Part shown: one piece after another, positions 47,171 to 55,838 of the stretch | Numbering within the stretch: position 1 is the stretch's first letter | Layout: each line of letters starts with the position of its first letter | Assembly: GCF_029016285.1 (NCBI RefSeq) | Contig: NZ_CP091975.1 | Location: 1,426,001-1,490,000 of the forward strand | Direction of reading: 5' to 3' | DNA: 64,000 nucleotides | Source of the DNA: Vibrio sp. DW001 | GTDB taxonomy: Bacteria; Pseudomonadota; Gammaproteobacteria; Enterobacterales; Vibrionaceae | Program-made: the position numbers and the translations under genes | The notes under the pieces: generated by a model | Databases searched by the model: none | Seen by the model: only the letters and a program-made list of their open reading frames with translations | What the model was told of the DNA's origin: nothing

Positions 47171-48064
47171 TTAAACCGCGTGGGCTTGGGTGGCTCCGGG
47201 TGAATAGTTGAAATGGCGCTTAAACTCACGGCTAAATTGCGAAGCACTATTGTAGCCAACAATACGTGCAGCTTCAGATGCGCGGCATCCATCAAGCATG
47301 ATCAAATCGCGAGCCTTGCTTAATCGGACTTTCTTCAGGTATTGAAGAGGGGACTCGGTTGTAACCTGCTTAAATACACGATGGAAGGCGGGGACACTCA
47401 TAAAGGCCTCAGCAGCGAGTTCATCTATCGTGAGTGGCGACGCGTAGTCTGAATGTAGTCGGTCCAGAACTTTTGCAAGCTTTGCATAATTTCCTTCGGC
47501 ATTCGCCCGTTCGTATAAAATATGTCCCATCGGACCTTTGAGCACTCGATAGGTGATTTCTTTTACGATGTCTTCTCCAAGAAATTCGGCTTCTGAATCA
47601 TGTTGTAAAACCTGCATAAGCCTCAAAAAGGCATCTTCTAATGGATCAGACATTGACATGCAGTTCATACCAAGACAGCTACGGCTTAAGGGGGCAACAG
47701 TTTCGGAGTCGTATTGGTCAATATGGTTTATTATCGAATGGAGTTGTTTTGGTGCTATATCGATTTTAAGGCCCAAAATCGGTTTGTTATCTTCAGCTTC
47801 AGATTCACATTCAAGTGGCAGTGGGACACCGAACACAACAAAATCGCCTTGGCCATAGGTCATTTTGTGTTCACCGAGATAGATGTTCTTGATACCTTGA
47901 CCGATAACGACTATTCCTGACTCATAGACAAGGGGTTCTCTTGGGCGTGATCTTCCTGAGCGATAAAATTTAACACCCGGTATCACAGTGCTGACCAAGC
48001 CTTCGAGCTGACCCAATTGTTTGTTATCAACGTATGAATCCATATAACGGACGAACGGTTTCAT
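47171..48064 (-). CDS. yqhC: AraC-family regulator, YqhC-like
   Basis: 297-residue AraC/XylS activator. The N-terminal AraC_N cupin-like domain (about 20-175) has LVYESGIVVIGQGIKNIYLG, and the C-terminal pair of HTH motifs (about 200-295) has LTIDELAAEAFMSVPAFHRV and ASEAARIVGYNSASQFSREF. In E. coli, YqhC senses aldehydes such as glyoxal and activates yqhD. The divergent gene here is a YqhD homologue, which strongly supports the same role. A 172-base gap with a palindrome separates the two. Confidence 0.88.
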   Translation of the reverse strand: MKPFVRYMDSYVDNKQLGQLEGLVSTVIPGVKFYRSGRSRPREPLVYESGIVVIGQGIKNIYLGEHKMTYGQGDFVVFGVPLPLECESEAEDNKPILGLKIDIAPKQLHSIINHIDQYDSETVAPLSRSCLGMNCMSMSDPLEDAFLRLMQVLQHDSEAEFLGEDIVKEITYRVLKGPMGHILYERANAEGNYAKLAKVLDRLHSDYASPLTIDELAAEAFMSVPAFHRVFKQVTTESPLQYLKKVRLSKARDLIMLDGCRASEAARIVGYNSASQFSREFKRHFNYSPGATQAHAV

Positions 48065-48098
48065 GGTGACCCCCTTTATTAATATTCATTCAAAATAG

Positions 48099-48115
48099 CA
48101 AAAGTGATACTTTTG
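48099..48115. promoter_or_regulatory. Palindrome in the yqhC/yqhD gap
   Basis: CAAAAGT-GAT-ACTTTTG, a perfect 7-base inverted repeat 34 bases from the yqhC start; candidate regulator site. A TTGACA at 48125-48130 with TACAGT 16 bases later may be the yqhD promoter. Confidence 0.4.
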
Positions 48116-48236
48116 GGCAACTATTTGACATAAATAGGTATTTATATACAGTATGTTTGTCAGTAATATGCAATGCAAGAGTCGAGTATTCGCTCACTGT
48201 TACCTATATAATCAGAATTAAACGATGGAGAAAGTC

Positions 48237-49388
48237 ATGGAATTTACCTATGGGAACTCAACAACAATAATGTTTGGCCAGGGTCAGATAGCCGCAATAA
48301 AACAACAGATACCAACAGATAAAAAGGTATTGGTTATCTACGGCGGCGGCTCGATTAAGAGCAATGGCGTTTATGATCAAGTTGTGGCGGCATTGTCTGA
48401 GCACCAGTGGCAAGAGTTTTCAGGTGTTGAGCCTAACCCAACAGTAGAAACGATGGACAAAGCTGTTGCAATTATTAAAGAACAGGCAATAGATTTCGTT
48501 CTCGCTGTTGGCGGGGGCTCGGTTATTGATGGTTCTAAATACGCCGTTGCTGCGGCGAAATATGATGGTGATGGTTGGGATATCCTAATAGGTAAGCATA
48601 AAGTTACAGAAGCGGTACCTCTTGCTGCGGTATTAACCCTCCCTGCAACAGGTTCAGAATCGAACGCCGGCGCAGTATTAACTAAAGCGGCGACCAAAAC
48701 GAAACTTCCGTTTGGTTCGCCAGCGGTTCAGCCTATTTTTGCGGTATTAGACCCAGATACCATGAAGTCACTCCCTGAACGCCAACTGAGAAATGGATTG
48801 GTAGACGCGTGGGTACATACGTGTGAGCTGTATGTATCGACGCAAAAAGAAGGTGCAATGGTTCAAGATGGTTACTCAGAAGTGCTTTTACGCAACCTAA
48901 TGACCTTAGCGAAAGACTATGACAATCGTGACAATGATGGTTGGCGTAGTAACCTAATGTGGACAGCAAATCAGGCACTATCAGGTTTAATCGGTGCTGG
49001 TGTGGATCAGGATTGGGCAACGCATATGATTGGCCATGAACTAACCGCGTTATATGGCGTTGATCACGCTCGTTCACTTGCTATCATTCAACCTGCATTG
49101 TACCGCAATCAGATTGAAGTAAAACGAGCAAAACTGGAGCAAATGGGCACAAATGTGTTCGCTCTTGAAGCAGGCAGCGATTTAGCGGAAAGAACGATAG
49201 AAGCAATTGAAGCGTTCTATCACAGCTTAGATGTCGCGACGCAACTGTCTGAGCATGGATCAGATAAAGCAACCACTATTCAAAGTGTTCTTGCGAACCT
49301 TGAAGCGCACGGTATGGTTGCACTTGGTGAACATCGAGCAATTACGCTTGAAGAAAGTCGTACAATACTTGAAGCATCGATCGCCTAA
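48237..49388 (+). CDS. yqhD: Iron-containing / NADPH-dependent aldehyde reductase YqhD
   Basis: Fe-ADH family oxidoreductase of 383 residues (E. coli YqhD 387) that reduces aldehydes, including glyoxal and lipid-peroxidation products, with NADPH. The dinucleotide motif LAVGGGSVIDGSK, the LPATGSESNAGAV loop, and the metal ligands Asp/His in GLVDAWVHT and two His in WATHMIGHELTALYGVDHAR are intact. The start MEFTYGNS at 48237 lies 6 bases after GGAG; the ATG at 48225 overlaps that site. A terminator follows. No dkgA homologue is adjacent. Confidence 0.93.
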   Translation: MEFTYGNSTTIMFGQGQIAAIKQQIPTDKKVLVIYGGGSIKSNGVYDQVVAALSEHQWQEFSGVEPNPTVETMDKAVAIIKEQAIDFVLAVGGGSVIDGSKYAVAAAKYDGDGWDILIGKHKVTEAVPLAAVLTLPATGSESNAGAVLTKAATKTKLPFGSPAVQPIFAVLDPDTMKSLPERQLRNGLVDAWVHTCELYVSTQKEGAMVQDGYSEVLLRNLMTLAKDYDNRDNDGWRSNLMWTANQALSGLIGAGVDQDWATHMIGHELTALYGVDHARSLAIIQPALYRNQIEVKRAKLEQMGTNVFALEAGSDLAERTIEAIEAFYHSLDVATQLSEHGSDKATTIQSVLANLEAHGMVALGEHRAITLEESRTILEASIA

Positions 49389-49410
49389 TCGTCTAGATTT
49401 CAAATAAAAA

Positions 49411-49445
49411 AAACCTTTTGAGAGCGTATCTCAGGAGGTTTTTTT
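49411..49445 (+). terminator. Rho-independent terminator after yqhD
   Basis: AAACCTTTTGAGA pairs with TCTCAGGAGGTTT (G:T pairs allowed) and is followed by a T run. Confidence 0.85.
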
Positions 49446-49598
49446 GTTAATACTGGGAATATAAGTGGATAGGTAGGTGCAGACACGTCTTCGACATTTT
49501 TCGCAATGAACTCAAAATGAATGAATCACTCAGCCTCGGTTCAATATCAACGTGTTTTAATAACACCATCAAAACAGAAAGTGAACTGAGGAAATAAA

Positions 49599-49967
49599 AT
49601 GAAAAAGACAATTGTAACCGTAGCGGCTTCGCTAATTCTAATGCCAGCAATCGTAATGGCAGGCAACGACCATCAAAATAAAATGATTAACTTCAATGGT
49701 CCGGTCGACCTGACATCGGTAAAATCCTTATTAAGTGATTCAAGTATGTTCACAGAAAAAGATGTCATTGTTGAAGGCTACTTGATACGACAGACGCGAA
49801 AAGATACGTATATTTTTTCAGATGGGGAAGCAGAGATAGAAGTGGAACTGGATGATGACATTAATCTAGCCGGCCCTATTACTGCGGAAACTAAATTGCG
49901 GATATATGGTGAGTTTGAAGGTGGAAGCACGCCAGAGATTGAAGCTGAACAGATTCAGATACTATAA
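49599..49967 (+). CDS. YgiW/YdeI-type BOF-domain periplasmic stress protein
   Basis: 122-residue secreted protein: signal peptide MKKTIVTVAASLILMPAIVMA, then a bacterial OB-fold (BOF) domain with VDLTSVKSLLSDSSMFTEKD, VIVEGYLIRQ and YIFSDGEAEIEVELD. YgiW/YdeI/VisP proteins are induced by cationic peptides, peroxide or acid and bind small ligands in the periplasm. GAGGAA precedes the ATG. E. coli ygiW heads the qseBC operon; here a two-component system lies just beyond but in the opposite direction. Confidence 0.88.
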   Translation: MKKTIVTVAASLILMPAIVMAGNDHQNKMINFNGPVDLTSVKSLLSDSSMFTEKDVIVEGYLIRQTRKDTYIFSDGEAEIEVELDDDINLAGPITAETKLRIYGEFEGGSTPEIEAEQIQIL

Positions 49968-50110
49968 TATTCTTGTTCATGGTAACGAAATGCCTGCTGC
50001 TGGAGTGACTTTATAAAGTTTGGCACTTTATTCGCAGGCGTATTGTTATTTCCCTCTTCTAAGAGGAAGAGGTTCTTGTGGGTATTTTGTCGGTGGCTTT
50101 GACTGACTTT

Positions 50111-51451
50111 TTATGCGGCAAGGGCTAGCTTGAGTATGACCCTCAGCCCACCAAGATTACTTCTATCAAACGACAGATCCCCGCGGTAACTATGGACCAT
50201 TTCAGAAACAATGTTGAGGCCTAAACCGGACCCTGCCGTTGATTCATCTAACCTATAACCCCTTTTTATAATGTCATTGAGTTGATCATGAGCAATGCCT
50301 ATTCCGTCATCATCAATAAAAAGTGTCAGAGAGTCTTGCTCTACAACCGCGTGAACACGTATAAGCGTATTGGCCCATTTGTACGCATTCTCAACCACGT
50401 TACCTAATATTTCATCGAGATCGGTTTGTTCAATAGCCACCTCGAAGTCATGGTCTAGTTCATTCACTAGTACTAGATTACGAGACGAATATACTTTATC
50501 AAATGCGCTCGATATTGCGTCTATGCGTTCAGAAGGATTTGATTTGACTGACAAGATGTTCATCGAACCAGCCATTCGTGCCTTACTGAGATGATAATCG
50601 ATCTGCGATTGAACCTGCTTTATCGAGTGCATTAAATCTTCACGTGACGGATCGGATAATTCGGCAACTTGATTATTTAATACTGATAAAGGTGTTTTGA
50701 TCGAATGAGAAAGATTACCGGCATGATTTCGTGCTCTATGCAGTAATTCTTGGTAGTGAAAGAGTAGTGCATTGAGGTCAGTAATTAATGGTGAAACTTC
50801 GGCAGGATAGTCACCCGTAATGGTGTCGATCTTACCTTTTTCTAGAGACTTCAGCTCGTTATGGAGTTTGTTTAATGGTCGTAACGACCAAGAAACCTGA
50901 AGTAAAATAAAAATAAGAATGCCGAAAAAAAGAAGCAACAAAATTAACCAAAGCTGGCCGATAACCATTTCTAGCGTATCATCAAGTGGATTTTGATCTA
51001 CCCCCACAATTACGTTCAATGGCTCGGTTATGTCAGGTATATAGATTGTTTTAGAAATAAAGAGTAGTTTTTCGCCTTTGGCGCCAAACAGTTCAAAAGA
51101 GTGTTGATTGTCCCTTGATTCTATATTTTTGTCCCACAGAGATCGAGAACGTAGCGTATGACTAAAACCAGTTACATTCCAATAGACGCCACTGTATGGT
51201 TGTTTAAATCTAGGGTCTGATAAACTGTCTGTAAGTGTGAGTTGGCCACTGCTGTTGACTGTCAGATTGCCGGCAATTTCGTCCATAGCCAAATCCAGCT
51301 GAGAAATCACCTCAGTACGGAGGTAATCATTAATCAATTTGGGTATTACAACACCAGCGGATACAACCATTCCACCTAGCCAAAAGCAAGCGGCTAAAAC
51401 GAGCCGGCCTCGAATGCTTAAGCGTTTAAAGTTGAACAACTTACTTTGCAT
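50111..51451 (-). CDS. Sensor histidine kinase (partner of adjacent response regulator)
   Basis: 446-residue inner-membrane kinase: TM1 about 16-38, periplasmic sensor about 39-164, TM2 about 165-187, HAMP-like linker, H-box NLSHSIKTPLSVL with His249, N-box EILGNVVENAYKW and G motifs DDDGIGIA and AGSGLGLNIV. The layout is PhoQ/PmrB-like. The start MQSKLFNFKR at 51451 overlaps the regulator gene by 11 bases, the usual coupling; the frame is open further upstream but would lie inside the regulator gene. The signal is unknown. Confidence 0.9.
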   Translation of the reverse strand: MQSKLFNFKRLSIRGRLVLAACFWLGGMVVSAGVVIPKLINDYLRTEVISQLDLAMDEIAGNLTVNSSGQLTLTDSLSDPRFKQPYSGVYWNVTGFSHTLRSRSLWDKNIESRDNQHSFELFGAKGEKLLFISKTIYIPDITEPLNVIVGVDQNPLDDTLEMVIGQLWLILLLLFFGILIFILLQVSWSLRPLNKLHNELKSLEKGKIDTITGDYPAEVSPLITDLNALLFHYQELLHRARNHAGNLSHSIKTPLSVLNNQVAELSDPSREDLMHSIKQVQSQIDYHLSKARMAGSMNILSVKSNPSERIDAISSAFDKVYSSRNLVLVNELDHDFEVAIEQTDLDEILGNVVENAYKWANTLIRVHAVVEQDSLTLFIDDDGIGIAHDQLNDIIKRGYRLDESTAGSGLGLNIVSEMVHSYRGDLSFDRSNLGGLRVILKLALAA

Positions 51452-52100
51452 TGAGTTGATATCCCAACCCACGAACCGTTTTGATAATGTCTGGTGCAAT
51501 CTTTTTGCGTATACGTCCGACAAACACCTCAATAGTATTGGAGTCACGGTCAAAATCTTGTTTGTAGATATGTTCAACGAGCTCGGTACGAGAGATTACT
51601 TTTTCACGGTTGTGCATAAAATAAGCAACAACCTTGTACTCAAGGGCCGTTAATTCGACAGCCTGACTGAGCCACATTACCTTTGATGACCGGGTATCGA
51701 GGCTCAGATCACCGATCTGAAGAATAGGTGAGGCTTGGCCTGAAGAGCGACGAAACTGAGCTCGAACCCTAGCCACCAGTTCAACCATCTCGAACGGCTT
51801 TGTTAAGTAGTCATCTGCGCCAGCATTAAGGCCTTCAACACGGTGCGATAAGCTGTTTCTTGCGCTGAGGATGATGATAGGGGTGTTGATATTTTCATCT
51901 CGTATCCCTTTTAAAACAGTGAGACCATCTAATTTGGGCAAACCTAGGTCAAGTACTATTGCGTCCCAAACTTCTGATGTACTTCGATACAATGCATCAA
52001 TGCCATCTTGCGCCAACTCTGCTACCCATCCTGCGCATTCGAGAGTTGAAACAATTTGTTCACCTAACTGTGGGCTATCTTCGACAACTAAAATTTTCAT
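51441..52100 (-). CDS. OmpR-family response regulator
   Basis: 219 residues: receiver domain with the acidic pair in VVEDSP, phospho-acceptor Asp51 in WDAIVLDLGLP and Lys in YLTKPFE, followed by a winged-helix DNA-binding domain (SNTIEVFVGRIRKKI...VRGLGYQL). It overlaps the kinase gene and starts 9 bases after the PepSY gene, so the three form one operon. It resembles PmrA/PhoP/CarR types, but the regulon cannot be read from the sequence. Confidence 0.93.
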   Translation of the reverse strand: MKILVVEDSPQLGEQIVSTLECAGWVAELAQDGIDALYRSTSEVWDAIVLDLGLPKLDGLTVLKGIRDENINTPIIILSARNSLSHRVEGLNAGADDYLTKPFEMVELVARVRAQFRRSSGQASPILQIGDLSLDTRSSKVMWLSQAVELTALEYKVVAYFMHNREKVISRTELVEHIYKQDFDRDSNTIEVFVGRIRKKIAPDIIKTVRGLGYQLNAK

Positions 52101-52109
52101 ATGATGGCT

Positions 52110-52496
52110 CTATTTCTTGATGACGTTCAGTAAGTTACGGCCTTTTATCTCTACTATTTCAAGCGTTGTCGCGTTGTACTCGACCTTAAAGACATTTTCT
52201 TCGTGAATTATTTTTAATTCGTAAACCCACTCATCGTCGTCTTCATCGAGTTCAACCTTTATCAATCTGCCGTTTAACTGCTGATCTACAGCGCTATATA
52301 ACTCGGAAAAAGGCTTAATCAACCCTCTCTTAACCGCATCATATACCTCATCTTGATCTTCATCGAATTCGATACTGGTGCCATTACGAAATTCATCTTG
52401 AACCAACATATGGCCGTTTTCCTCTGAATCAGAAGCAGAAACAGAGCAAGAAAGTAGCGATATCAATAATAAGTTGAGTACTTTAGGTTTGGGCAT
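52110..52496 (-). CDS. PepSY-domain periplasmic protein of the two-component operon
   Basis: 128-residue exported protein: signal peptide (MPKPKVLNLLLISLLSCSVSA), acidic middle (SIEFDEDQDEVYDAVKRG), and a PepSY-like C-terminus with YELKIIHEENVFKVEYNATT and IVEIKGRN. PepSY proteins encoded with PhoPQ/CarRS-like systems often modulate the sensor. It is the first gene of this operon and is divergent from the octaheme cytochrome cluster across about 600 bases. Confidence 0.85.
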   Translation of the reverse strand: MPKPKVLNLLLISLLSCSVSASDSEENGHMLVQDEFRNGTSIEFDEDQDEVYDAVKRGLIKPFSELYSAVDQQLNGRLIKVELDEDDDEWVYELKIIHEENVFKVEYNATTLEIVEIKGRNLLNVIKK

Positions 52497-53100
52497 AACG
52501 TCTTCGGCTCAGTAAATTTCTTTAAGTATATCTGAGACTAAATGAATAGAAAGTGAATGGAGTCATAACTAAAAAATGAGAAGAGAAATGGCACGATTGA
52601 CAATGGCGGGCAAAACGGTATTTAGGATAACAAATCATGCGGAAAATTGACCAAGATTCGGGTTTAAATGGACCTCTATTCGTCTACTACCTTTGGATTA
52701 TCGATGCACTTTACTAGCATATGCCAATAACAATGTTGTTATTATAAGTAGTTGTTATTAATGAATAAATAGAGAATTATTGATAGGGATCAATTTCTGA
52801 AAATGAGAATTATCTCCACAGTATGTGATCTAGTTATAAGGTTTCGCTGAACTTTTAAAAAACCATGGATAAGTTATGGACTTTAGTATTATATTAGTAA
52901 TACATATATAAGCTTTAAGTGTTTTAGTTTCTTCTTATTGTTTAGTGTTCAATTTGTTTACTTTGGTCATTAGTTGATATAAACGACGGTTTCAAACCAT
53001 TAACATTAGAATTACATATAACACTATATTAGTCATTAAGGATTAAAGCCCAAACTGTTCTATTAAATGGGAATATGCTGGCCAAGAGGTAACGTTTTAA
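52497..53100. other. Long AT-rich divergent regulatory region
   Basis: 604 bases without a supported gene between the PepSY operon and the octaheme cytochrome gene. It holds a perfect FNR box (52780-52793), short palindromes such as GTATTA-N6-TAATAC (52886-52903), and a strongly AT-rich stretch after 52700. If the FNR box drives the cytochrome gene from about -41.5, the transcript would have a leader of roughly 270 bases. Confidence 0.6.
52780..52793 (+). promoter_or_regulatory. FNR binding site
   Basis: TTGATAGGGATCAA is a perfect match to the FNR consensus TTGAT-N4-ATCAA. It lies 308 bases upstream of an anaerobic-respiration-type cytochrome gene, which fits activation in the absence of oxygen. 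Confidence 0.8.
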
Positions 53101-54720
53101 ATGAAAAAATTAATAATGCTAGTGGTCGTACTCTATTCTTGGGCTGGTTTATCCATGGCATCAGGGGTAACGGAGAGCACAACGCAAAAACGAGAAATAA
53201 GCTCGATAACGAGCACGGCAGATCACTCTACGTTCGACGTGCTAAAACAAGAGTTTGATTACGCTCCTGACGTGACCGAGGCGTGCTTAGAATGTCATAC
53301 CGAAGCGTCTAAACAACTACACCAGACATTTCACTGGACTTGGTCCAAAGAGGTTGATGGTGTAAAAGTCGGTAAGGCTCAGAATGGCTTTAATAACTAT
53401 TGTGTATCGGCAAAAGGAAACGAAAGTTGTACGCAATGTCACATCGGTTTTGGATGGCGTAATGAAGATTTTGATTTAGAAGCAGAAGAGAACGTTGATT
53501 GCCTTGTGTGCCATGATACAACCGGTACCTACAAAAAATCAGCGGCATCATCGGGTCATCCATATTATGAAGACCAAATAATTGGTGGCAAGTTGCAAAA
53601 AGCGGTAGACCTGTCTTATGTGGCGACGCATGTGGGTAATCCAGAACGAGAAAATTGCTTAGCATGTCATGCGAACGGTGGCGGTGGTAACGGCGTTAAA
53701 CACGGCGATACTGATATGTCTCTCGTTCAACCTGAATTTGCATTAGATGTACATATGAGCCCAGAGAAACTCGACTTTGCATGTCAGGATTGCCATACCA
53801 CAAGCGACCATAAGATTTCAGGTCGCTACAATGACCGCAAAGCCTTTGTGGATCATGACCTCAATATGGGGCGCGAAGACCGAGACGGAAACAACGTCTC
53901 TTGTGAATCATGTCATAGCGCAACGCCGCACCAAGATAGAGATATTGACAATCATACAGCGAAAGTGGCGTGTACTTCGTGTCATATACCAGAGATGGCT
54001 CGTGGAGCTTACTTAACCAAACTTTCGTGGGATTGGTCGACAGCAGGAAAAACAAAAGACGGTAAGCCCTATGTAGAAGATCAGGTTTTTGATGGCGTAG
54101 AAAACCACTCTTATATGAGTAAAAAAGGAACATTTACGTGGGGTAAAAATGTCGTTCCTGAATACCGTTGGTACAAAGGTGAGCTTAAGCAGATGACGCT
54201 ACTCGATACCATCGACCCTAATAATGCGCCTATCGATATCAATCCGCCTTCTGGTAGTTATGACGATCCTGAAGCACGTATCTGGCCATTTAAGATCCAC
54301 AAAGGTAATCAACCTTACGATACCGAACTGAACAGAATCTTGCCGATTAAACTTTACGGTAAAGCATCATCGGGCGCACTTTGGACGACACTGGATTGGG
54401 ATAAGGCACTCGAGGCCGGCGCAAAACTGAACCATCTCGAATTCAGCGGCAATTACGACTTTGTCGAAACCAACGGATATTGGCCTATCAAACACATGGT
54501 TGCGCCAGCGGATCAAGCCGTGAAATGTTCAGCTTGCCACAGCAACGAAAGTCGACTGAATGGACTGAATGATTTTTATCTTGTCGGCCGCGACAGCAAT
54601 ACTCTAGTCGAATGGTTTGGAGCTATTGCAATTTGGGGTGGGCTAGCGGGTGTAATTTTACACGCGCTAGGAAGAATACTCACTATTCGTCGCCGTAAAC
54701 AACAGACTAATCAGAAGTAA
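53101..54720 (+). CDS. Octaheme c-type cytochrome, tetrathionate reductase family
   Basis: 539-residue periplasmic multihaem cytochrome. The signal peptide is followed by exactly eight CxxCH haem sites, starting at residues 62, 110, 134, 186, 228, 268, 291 and 476, and a C-terminal membrane anchor (about 504-527) with a basic tail. Haem spacing and the block TFTWGKNVVPEYRWYKGE match the octaheme tetrathionate reductase (OTR) group first seen in Shewanella. OTR can reduce tetrathionate, nitrite and hydroxylamine in vitro; the physiological substrate is not settled. It is first in the cluster and behind the FNR box. Confidence 0.9.
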   Translation: MKKLIMLVVVLYSWAGLSMASGVTESTTQKREISSITSTADHSTFDVLKQEFDYAPDVTEACLECHTEASKQLHQTFHWTWSKEVDGVKVGKAQNGFNNYCVSAKGNESCTQCHIGFGWRNEDFDLEAEENVDCLVCHDTTGTYKKSAASSGHPYYEDQIIGGKLQKAVDLSYVATHVGNPERENCLACHANGGGGNGVKHGDTDMSLVQPEFALDVHMSPEKLDFACQDCHTTSDHKISGRYNDRKAFVDHDLNMGREDRDGNNVSCESCHSATPHQDRDIDNHTAKVACTSCHIPEMARGAYLTKLSWDWSTAGKTKDGKPYVEDQVFDGVENHSYMSKKGTFTWGKNVVPEYRWYKGELKQMTLLDTIDPNNAPIDINPPSGSYDDPEARIWPFKIHKGNQPYDTELNRILPIKLYGKASSGALWTTLDWDKALEAGAKLNHLEFSGNYDFVETNGYWPIKHMVAPADQAVKCSACHSNESRLNGLNDFYLVGRDSNTLVEWFGAIAIWGGLAGVILHALGRILTIRRRKQQTNQK

Positions 54721-54735
54721 CTATTACAGGAATTT

Positions 54736-55323
54736 ATGATGAACAAAACAGTTGTAATATTTAAACGGTTTGAACGCTTCTGGCATTGGGGTCAAGCGGC
54801 ATTAGTATTGTTGTTGATTGTGACCGGTCTAGAGCTTCACGGAACTATCGATCTATTAGGGTTTGGAAAGAGTTCACATTTTCACCACTTTGCGGGATTT
54901 ATCTGGGCTGCGCTTGTCATGCTTATCTTTACTTGGGTATTTACTACTGGCGAGTGGAAGCAATTTGTACCGGATATGAAAGGAATCGACGGAGTCTTGC
55001 GATTCTACTTATATGGTGTGTTTGTTGGTGAACCACATCCTCATCATATGTCACCGGAAAATAAATTTAATCCACTACAAAGAATGGCTTATCTGGGTGT
55101 GCTATTTGTCCTGATACCGATGCAGATAGTCACGGGACTGATTTTCTTTTTCTTCCCTGAACTGCGTGCCGCAGGATTTATCGACCACATAGACACAGTG
55201 GCGGTAATCCACACGTTTTGTGCTTATTCGGTTATCGCTTTCCTCGTTGTGCATTTGTATTTGATTACACTTGGTCAAAAGCTATCAAGCCATATGAAAG
55301 CGATGTTGTCGGGAAAAGAGTAA
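54736..55323 (+). CDS. Cytochrome b561-type membrane subunit
   Basis: 195-residue inner-membrane diheme cytochrome b (Ni-hydrogenase/cytochrome b561 family). It has four hydrophobic helices with candidate haem-ligand histidines in RFWHWGQAALV, FHHFAGFIWAA, AVIHTFCAYS and LVVHLYLITL. It should pass quinol electrons to the octaheme cytochrome, which begins 16 bases upstream in the same operon. AGGAA precedes the ATG; a second ATG follows immediately. Confidence 0.88.
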   Translation: MMNKTVVIFKRFERFWHWGQAALVLLLIVTGLELHGTIDLLGFGKSSHFHHFAGFIWAALVMLIFTWVFTTGEWKQFVPDMKGIDGVLRFYLYGVFVGEPHPHHMSPENKFNPLQRMAYLGVLFVLIPMQIVTGLIFFFFPELRAAGFIDHIDTVAVIHTFCAYSVIAFLVVHLYLITLGQKLSSHMKAMLSGKE

Positions 55324-55371
55324 TTATAGAGTAATAAAGAATTTTAAAATAAAAAAGCAGAGGGTTTTACC

Positions 55372-55698
55372 ATGAAAAAAATAATTTTGGGTCTGTTAGT
55401 CTCAATGATGTCATTTGGTGCATTTGCTGATGCAGCCAAGGGACAACAATATTACTTAAAATATTTGCGTCCCTATTTTAGCTATAACGGACAGGATTTT
55501 GCGGAGCAACATTTAAAAGTGGAATGGAAGCGTTATTTCAAAAAAGACGCGAAGAGGTTTATCAAGACATATAGCAAAAAACATCCAGAATCCGCTGAGT
55601 TTTTAGCCAGCGAAGATTTTCAAAAAATCGCACCGCATATTGCTGATTTTGCTATCAAATACGCGGCAGATAGTGGAGAACTCGCTAGCTGCAACTGA
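55372..55698 (+). CDS. Small periplasmic cytochrome-c-like protein lacking a haem site
   Basis: 108-residue exported protein with signal peptide MKKIILGLLVSMMSFGAFA. The mature part (AAKGQQYYLKYLRPYF, then helical, ending YAADSGELASCN) reads like a small cytochrome c-type helix bundle, but no CxxCH is present and the only mature Cys is the penultimate residue. It sits between the cytochrome b and the porin genes, so it probably serves the same pathway. It could be an electron-transfer relic, a chaperone or a substrate carrier. I do not recognise a named family with confidence. Confidence 0.8.
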   Translation: MKKIILGLLVSMMSFGAFADAAKGQQYYLKYLRPYFSYNGQDFAEQHLKVEWKRYFKKDAKRFIKTYSKKHPESAEFLASEDFQKIAPHIADFAIKYAADSGELASCN

Positions 55699-55838
55699 TT
55701 AGATTTAGCAATCATAAAAAAGATAACGATATAAATTTATTCATAATGTGTCATTGAATGCGCTTTATGGTGGAGAACGGCTTAACAAAATAATCTTAGT
55801 GCATTCAGTTCCTACCAAATAAATATGAGAATAATATT

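Noticed and set aside
51452..51577. N-terminal extension of the histidine kinase
   Set aside because: The extra 42 codons lie inside the response-regulator gene and have no signal or membrane features; the ATG at 51451 gives the usual short overlap.
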